From Nitrosomonas cryotolerans ATCC 49181 (GTDB lineage: Bacteria; Pseudomonadota; Gammaproteobacteria; Burkholderiales; Nitrosomonadaceae): a DNA stretch of 64,000 nt. A model generated the notes under the pieces. That model was not told the origin of the DNA and ran no database searches. It saw only the letters and a list, made by a program, of their open reading frames with translations. The stretch spans positions 1,054,001 to 1,118,000 of the forward strand of contig NZ_FSRO01000001.1 in NCBI RefSeq assembly GCF_900143275.1. The letters run 5' to 3'. Within the stretch, counting starts at the first letter, position 1; every line of letters begins with the position of its first letter. The translations under genes and the position numbers were made by a program. Below, in pieces: positions 60,194 to 64,000 of this stretch.

Positions 60194-62815
60194 TTAGATA
60201 GAACCACTTATTTTTGAAAATTGTATGATGCCATTCTTGCAATCTACCTGAATCGTATCTTTTGCGACAAAATGACCTTCCAATAGTTCCTTTGCCAGTG
60301 GGTTTTCTATTTGTGCCTGAACTGCCCGCTTTAATGGACGCGCACCAAAAACTGGATCAAAGCCTGCCCTGGAAAGCTCTGTTAAGGCCGCTTCCGTTAC
60401 TTGCAGTTCTATTTCCAGTTTCGCCAACCTTGCTGTAAGGTATCTTAATTGTATCTGCGCTATTGATTTGATATGTTTTTCATCCAATGAATGGAAAACG
60501 ATGACTTCATCTATCCGATTGATAAATTCCGGGCGAAAATGAAATTTTACTTCTCCCATTACAGCCAGCTTGATGACTTGATAATCATCACCTGACATTT
60601 CCTGTATCATCTGTGAGCCAAGATTAGATGTCATCACAATAACCGTGTTTTTGAAATCAACGGTGCGTCCTTGACCGTCAGTCATGCGACCATCATCAAG
60701 TACCTGCAGCAGTACATTGAATACATCGGGATGTGCCTTTTCAATTTCATCCAGCAAAATGACAGAATAAGGTTTCCTGCGCACGATCTCGGTAAGATAG
60801 CCGCCTTCCTCGTAACCGACATATCCAGGCGGTGCGCCAATCAGCCGTGCTACAGAATGCCTCTCCATGAATTCTGACATATCAATGCGAACGAGATGAT
60901 CCACTGAGTCAAACAGAAATCCAGCAAGTGATTTGCATAACTCGGTTTTACCAACGCCGGTAGGTCCCAGGAACAGGAAGGAACCATAGGGTCGATTGGG
61001 ATCAGAAAGTCCTGCACGTGACCGACGAATTGCATCGGAGACAAGCCGTACGGCTTCATCTTGACCCACCACACGCTCATGCAGCTTTTTTTCCATCAAC
61101 AAAAGTTTTTCGCGTTCACCCTGCATCATTTTGGAAACGGGTATGCCGGTAGCGCGTGAAACGACCTCGGCAATTTCTTCTGCACCAACCTGAGTACGCA
61201 GCAGTTTAGGTATACTGGCTACCTTGTTTTGCCCGGTGAATTCGCTTTGCTGATGTTGATCATCGAGCTGAGATTTTAGTTGTGCCTCGAGTTTTGGAAT
61301 ACGCCCATACTGTAATTCAGAGACCGTCTGCCAATCTCCTTGGCGGGTCGCTGCTTCCATTTCCAGTTTAACCTTCTCCATTTCTTCTTTGATCTGCTGT
61401 GACCCTTGAACATGCGACTTCTCTGTTTTCCATATTTCCTCCAGGTCAGCGTATTCGCGTTCCTTTTGCTTTATTTCATCTTCCAATAACTGTAAGCGTT
61501 TTAAAGAGGCTTCGTCTGTTTCTCTTTTAATAGCTTCACGTTCAATTTTAAGTTGTATCAAACGCCGATCCAGCTTATCCATTGCCTCCGGTTTGGAATC
61601 GATTTCCATGCGAATCCGCGCTGCCGCTTCATCGATTAAATCAATGGCCTTATCGGGTAGAAAACGATCAGTAATATAGCGATTAGATAATTCAGCTGCC
61701 GCGACGATTGCGGGATCAGTAATGTCGACACCATGGTGTACTTCATATTTTTCTTGTAGGCCGCGCAAGATTGCGATAGTGGCTTCAACGGTCGGTTCAT
61801 CCACCAGTACTTTTTGAAAACGTCGTTCCAGTGCGGCATCTTTTTCAATATATTTGCGATACTCATTTAGCGTAGTAGCGCCCACGCAATGTAGTTCTCC
61901 ACGTGCCAGTGCCGGTTTCAACATATTTCCCGCATCCATTGCCCCTTCCGCTTTGCCCGCACCGACTACAGTATGAAGTTCATCGATAAACACGATAGTG
62001 CTACCTTGATCTTGTGCGAGTTCTTTCAATACGGACTTGAGGCGTTCTTCAAATTCTCCTCGATATTTGGCGCCGGCCAATAATGCGGCCATATCGAGTG
62101 ACAGTACTCTTTTATTTTTTAGATTTTCTGGGACCTCTCCCTTGATGATACGTTGAGCCAGGCCTTCTACAATCGCAGTCTTACCCACACCCGGTTCACC
62201 AATTAATACCGGATTATTTTTAGTGCGTCGTTGCAGTACCTGGATGGCACGACGAATCTCATCATCACGCCCTATTACGGGGTCAAGTTTTCCTAGCCGA
62301 GCACGTTCGGTTAGATCCAGGGTATATTTCTTTAGTGATTCACGGCTAGTTTCAGCTTCCGCATCGGTGATGTTCTCTCCGCCGCGTACCGCAATGATTG
62401 CCTGTTCCAGCGCGGCATAATTGGCACCATGTTGTTTTAATAATAACCCTGTCTCACCTTTGTCTTGAAGAATGGCCAGTAGAAACATTTCTGATGCAAT
62501 AAACTGATCATTCCGTTTCTGTGCTTCCTTATCAGCGAGATTGAGCAGATTACCAAGCGTACGTGAAATACCAATTTCTCCACCAGTACCCTCTACTTTA
62601 GATAAGCGCTGTATACTTTTTCTTAGTGCGTCCCGAATGGCTACAGCATTTGCACCAGAACGCTGTAGTAATGAAACGGTGCCACCATCTTGTTGTTGTA
62701 ATAGCGCCAGTAGAAGATGCTGGGGTTCAATGTACGCATTATCCTGGCCAACAGCTATGCTTTGTGCATCAGCTAATGCCTGTTGAAATTTGGTGGTTAA
62801 TTTCTCATAACGCAT
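60194..62815 (-). CDS. clpB: ATP-dependent disaggregase ClpB
   Basis: Hsp100 chaperone that resolves aggregates with DnaK. 873 residues: N-terminal Clp repeats (1-150; [18 protein letters not shown]), AAA1 with [15 protein letters not shown] (about 205) and [12 protein letters not shown], a long coiled-coil middle domain (about 410-540), and AAA2 with [12 protein letters not shown] (about 615), [22 protein letters not shown] and [13 protein letters not shown] ClpP-docking tripeptide is absent, as expected. A sigma-32 promoter lies upstream (62847-62874). Confidence 0.98.
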   Translation of the reverse strand: MRYEKLTTKFQQALADAQSIAVGQDNAYIEPQHLLLALLQQQDGGTVSLLQRSGANAVAIRDALRKSIQRLSKVEGTGGEIGISRTLGNLLNLADKEAQKRNDQFIASEMFLLAILQDKGETGLLLKQHGANYAALEQAIIAVRGGENITDAEAETSRESLKKYTLDLTERARLGKLDPVIGRDDEIRRAIQVLQRRTKNNPVLIGEPGVGKTAIVEGLAQRIIKGEVPENLKNKRVLSLDMAALLAGAKYRGEFEERLKSVLKELAQDQGSTIVFIDELHTVVGAGKAEGAMDAGNMLKPALARGELHCVGATTLNEYRKYIEKDAALERRFQKVLVDEPTVEATIAILRGLQEKYEVHHGVDITDPAIVAAAELSNRYITDRFLPDKAIDLIDEAAARIRMEIDSKPEAMDKLDRRLIQLKIEREAIKRETDEASLKRLQLLEDEIKQKEREYADLEEIWKTEKSHVQGSQQIKEEMEKVKLEMEAATRQGDWQTVSELQYGRIPKLEAQLKSQLDDQHQQSEFTGQNKVASIPKLLRTQVGAEEIAEVVSRATGIPVSKMMQGEREKLLLMEKKLHERVVGQDEAVRLVSDAIRRSRAGLSDPNRPYGSFLFLGPTGVGKTELCKSLAGFLFDSVDHLVRIDMSEFMERHSVARLIGAPPGYVGYEEGGYLTEIVRRKPYSVILLDEIEKAHPDVFNVLLQVLDDGRMTDGQGRTVDFKNTVIVMTSNLGSQMIQEMSGDDYQVIKLAVMGEVKFHFRPEFINRIDEVIVFHSLDEKHIKSIAQIQLRYLTARLAKLEIELQVTEAALTELSRAGFDPVFGARPLKRAVQAQIENPLAKELLEGHFVAKDTIQVDCKNGIIQFSKISGSI

Positions 62816-62846
62816 GGAATGCTCCCATAATAGATAATTAACTTCT

Positions 62847-62874
62847 AGGTGGGGGAATCGAGAAAAATTTCAAG
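62847..62874 (-). promoter_or_regulatory. Sigma-32 (RpoH) heat-shock promoter of clpB
   Basis: On the minus strand CTTGAAA (62874-62868), a 13-bp spacer, then CCCCACCT (62854-62847) matches the sigma-32 consensus CTTGAAA-N13/14-CCCCATnT with one mismatch. The clpB start is 32 bp downstream of the -10. Confidence 0.85.
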
Positions 62875-63064
62875 AGCGCATTGTTTTGAAAAACCGAATT
62901 AAACAACTAGATATGGCAGGAATTCCTCGATAGTATCCAATATGCCGTAAGCTTTTATCGTTCAGATCTATGGGAATATGAGTATATTAATAGATTTTGC
63001 ATGTGGCAATAGGTTGTAATATCAGATTCCAAGTCATACTGAACCGCCTCCAGACAGTGATTCT

Positions 63065-64000
63065 TCAATCTGTTGCACCCGGAGTCTGCTTTTGTACTTC
63101 ATTTTGCACTTCAGGGTAAGGATACAAGAGGTTGAGTGCGATGCTTTTTCCCGCTGTCTCAGTGATACGTACGTGTTCGCGTTTTAATTCGCGTGCATGG
63201 TGCAACCCGCATGAATGAGCAATCATATTAATTTCTTTATTGACATTGATAGCATAATTAGCGACGCGCAAGTATTTTTCCTGTACAACCAGACCTTTCT
63301 GCAGACGTGCGTCATGCGTTGTGACGCCGGTGGGGCAAGTATTTGTATGGCAACGCATGGCCTGGATACATCCGAGCGAAAACATGAAGCCCCGCGCGGT
63401 ATTAATAAAATCAGCACCTGCACATAGTGCCCATGCTCCTTGCGCTGAAGTTACTAGTTTTCCGGCCGCAACTATCCGTATGCGCTGCTTTAAGCCAGAC
63501 TGCAATAATGAATCAACAACCCGCGGCAATGCTTCTGTAATCGACAGACTTACATAATCGAGCAAGGTTTCTGGTGCAGCACCGCTGCCACCCTCGCCAC
63601 CATCAATAGTGATAAAATCTGGTGCGTATTCATGACCCCGTCGATTGATGGCATTGCATAATTCATTGATAAAATGCCATCCACCAATCGCTGTTTTTAT
63701 ACCGACTGGACGTCCTGTGAGATCTCGAATATAAATAATTTTATCGAGTAACTCGTCAATGCTGCCAATATCTCTGTGGCGATTGGGGCTAATCGAGTCC
63801 TGATGTGCAGGAATACCGCGAATGGCAGCGATTTCATGACCTATTTTAGCAGCTGGGAGTAATCCGCCTTTGCCTGGTTTGGCTCCTTGGGAAAGTTTTA
63901 TTTCGAATGCTTTAACTACCTTGGCGAGTTCTTTGGCGCGTTCTGGCGAGAAATTACCGTTTTCATCACGAATACCGTATTTGGCTGTGCCAATTTGCAT
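63065..64000 (-). CDS. FMN-binding glutamate synthase family protein, C-terminal part
   Basis: The gene enters from the right edge; the Met at 64000 is internal. The 311 visible residues show the GltB-like FMN barrel: GAKPGKGGLLPAAKI, SPNRHRDIGSIDELLDKI, DFITIDGGEGGSGAAPE, GADFINTARGFMFSLGCIQAMRCH and TNTCPTGVTTHD, with the Cys residues that bind the 3Fe-4S cluster in true glutamate synthase. Single-domain relatives of this kind (about 500 residues) lack the glutaminase domain, and their substrate is often unknown. The gene ends with PGATD at 63065 and no neighbour is transcriptionally linked. Confidence 0.88.
   Translation of the reverse strand: MQIGTAKYGIRDENGNFSPERAKELAKVVKAFEIKLSQGAKPGKGGLLPAAKIGHEIAAIRGIPAHQDSISPNRHRDIGSIDELLDKIIYIRDLTGRPVGIKTAIGGWHFINELCNAINRRGHEYAPDFITIDGGEGGSGAAPETLLDYVSLSITEALPRVVDSLLQSGLKQRIRIVAAGKLVTSAQGAWALCAGADFINTARGFMFSLGCIQAMRCHTNTCPTGVTTHDARLQKGLVVQEKYLRVANYAINVNKEINMIAHSCGLHHARELKREHVRITETAGKSIALNLLYPYPEVQNEVQKQTPGATD

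Overview
The window looks like a chromosome segment of a betaproteobacterial ammonia oxidiser of the Nitrosomonas type. This is inferred from the 16S sequence (for example the stretch 'cctacccttgacatg' near 40840), the gene orders (ftsY-ftsE-ftsX-rpoH, lnt-glyQ-glyS-gmhB-plsC, ispD-ispF, accA-tilS, bamC-dapA) and the moderately AT-rich composition. No amo or hao gene lies here, so the assignment rests on housekeeping genes only.

Layout. 1-4078: start of an M16-type peptidase, ftsY, ftsE/ftsX, rpoH behind a CIRCE operator, and tRNA-Ser(CGA). 4140-6400: a small disturbed zone next to the tRNA with an IS6-type transposase remnant, an ornithine-cyclodeaminase-family gene and a MITE. 6433-14012: an ArsC/Spx-like protein, an isolated CsgE, two MITEs and an AddAB-type helicase-nuclease pair. 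14013-22098: a GAAA microsatellite, a di-haem cytochrome c peroxidase, and the lnt-glyQS-gmhB-plsC run. 22345-24697: two insertion sequences, one decayed and one intact. 24967-37561: mlaA, rubredoxin and its reductase, yciB, yciI, a parvulin, alr, lplT, a peroxiredoxin with a ferritin-like protein, and the tight ispD-ispF-thpR and tsaB-rimI-udg clusters. 38353-45219: prfB with its programmed frameshift, then a complete rrn operon (16S, tRNA-Ile, tRNA-Ala, 23S, 5S) with promoter, processing stems and terminator. 45860-51515: an S49 peptidase, a Pho-box-preceded OprP-type porin, and a transposon graveyard. This holds a deletion derivative of the intact IS, three MITE copies, and an IS5-type element interrupted by an IS3-type element that is itself interrupted by a MITE. 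51548-64000: tilS, accA, msrB, msrA, a ribosomal-oxygenase-type gene, a cluster of tiny lipoproteins that includes a three-fold 143-bp tandem repeat, bamC, dapA, clpB behind a sigma-32 promoter, and the end of an FMN-binding glutamate-synthase-like gene.

Themes. Stress circuitry is readable at both ends: an HrcA-type operator lies over the rpoH promoter, and a sigma-32 promoter drives clpB. Oxidative defence is well represented (CcP, 2-Cys peroxiredoxin, ferritin-like protein, exported MsrA and MsrB, rubredoxin pair). Envelope functions recur (FtsEX, Lnt, PlsC, LplT, MlaA, BamC, porin, lipoproteins). I found no CRISPR array, no prophage and no complete undescribed defence system. The least ordinary items are the tandem micro-lipoproteins, whose lipobox +2 residues differ, an extended helix-9 hairpin in 23S rRNA, a GmhB with Asn in place of a catalytic Asp, and the nested insertion sequences with their related MITEs.
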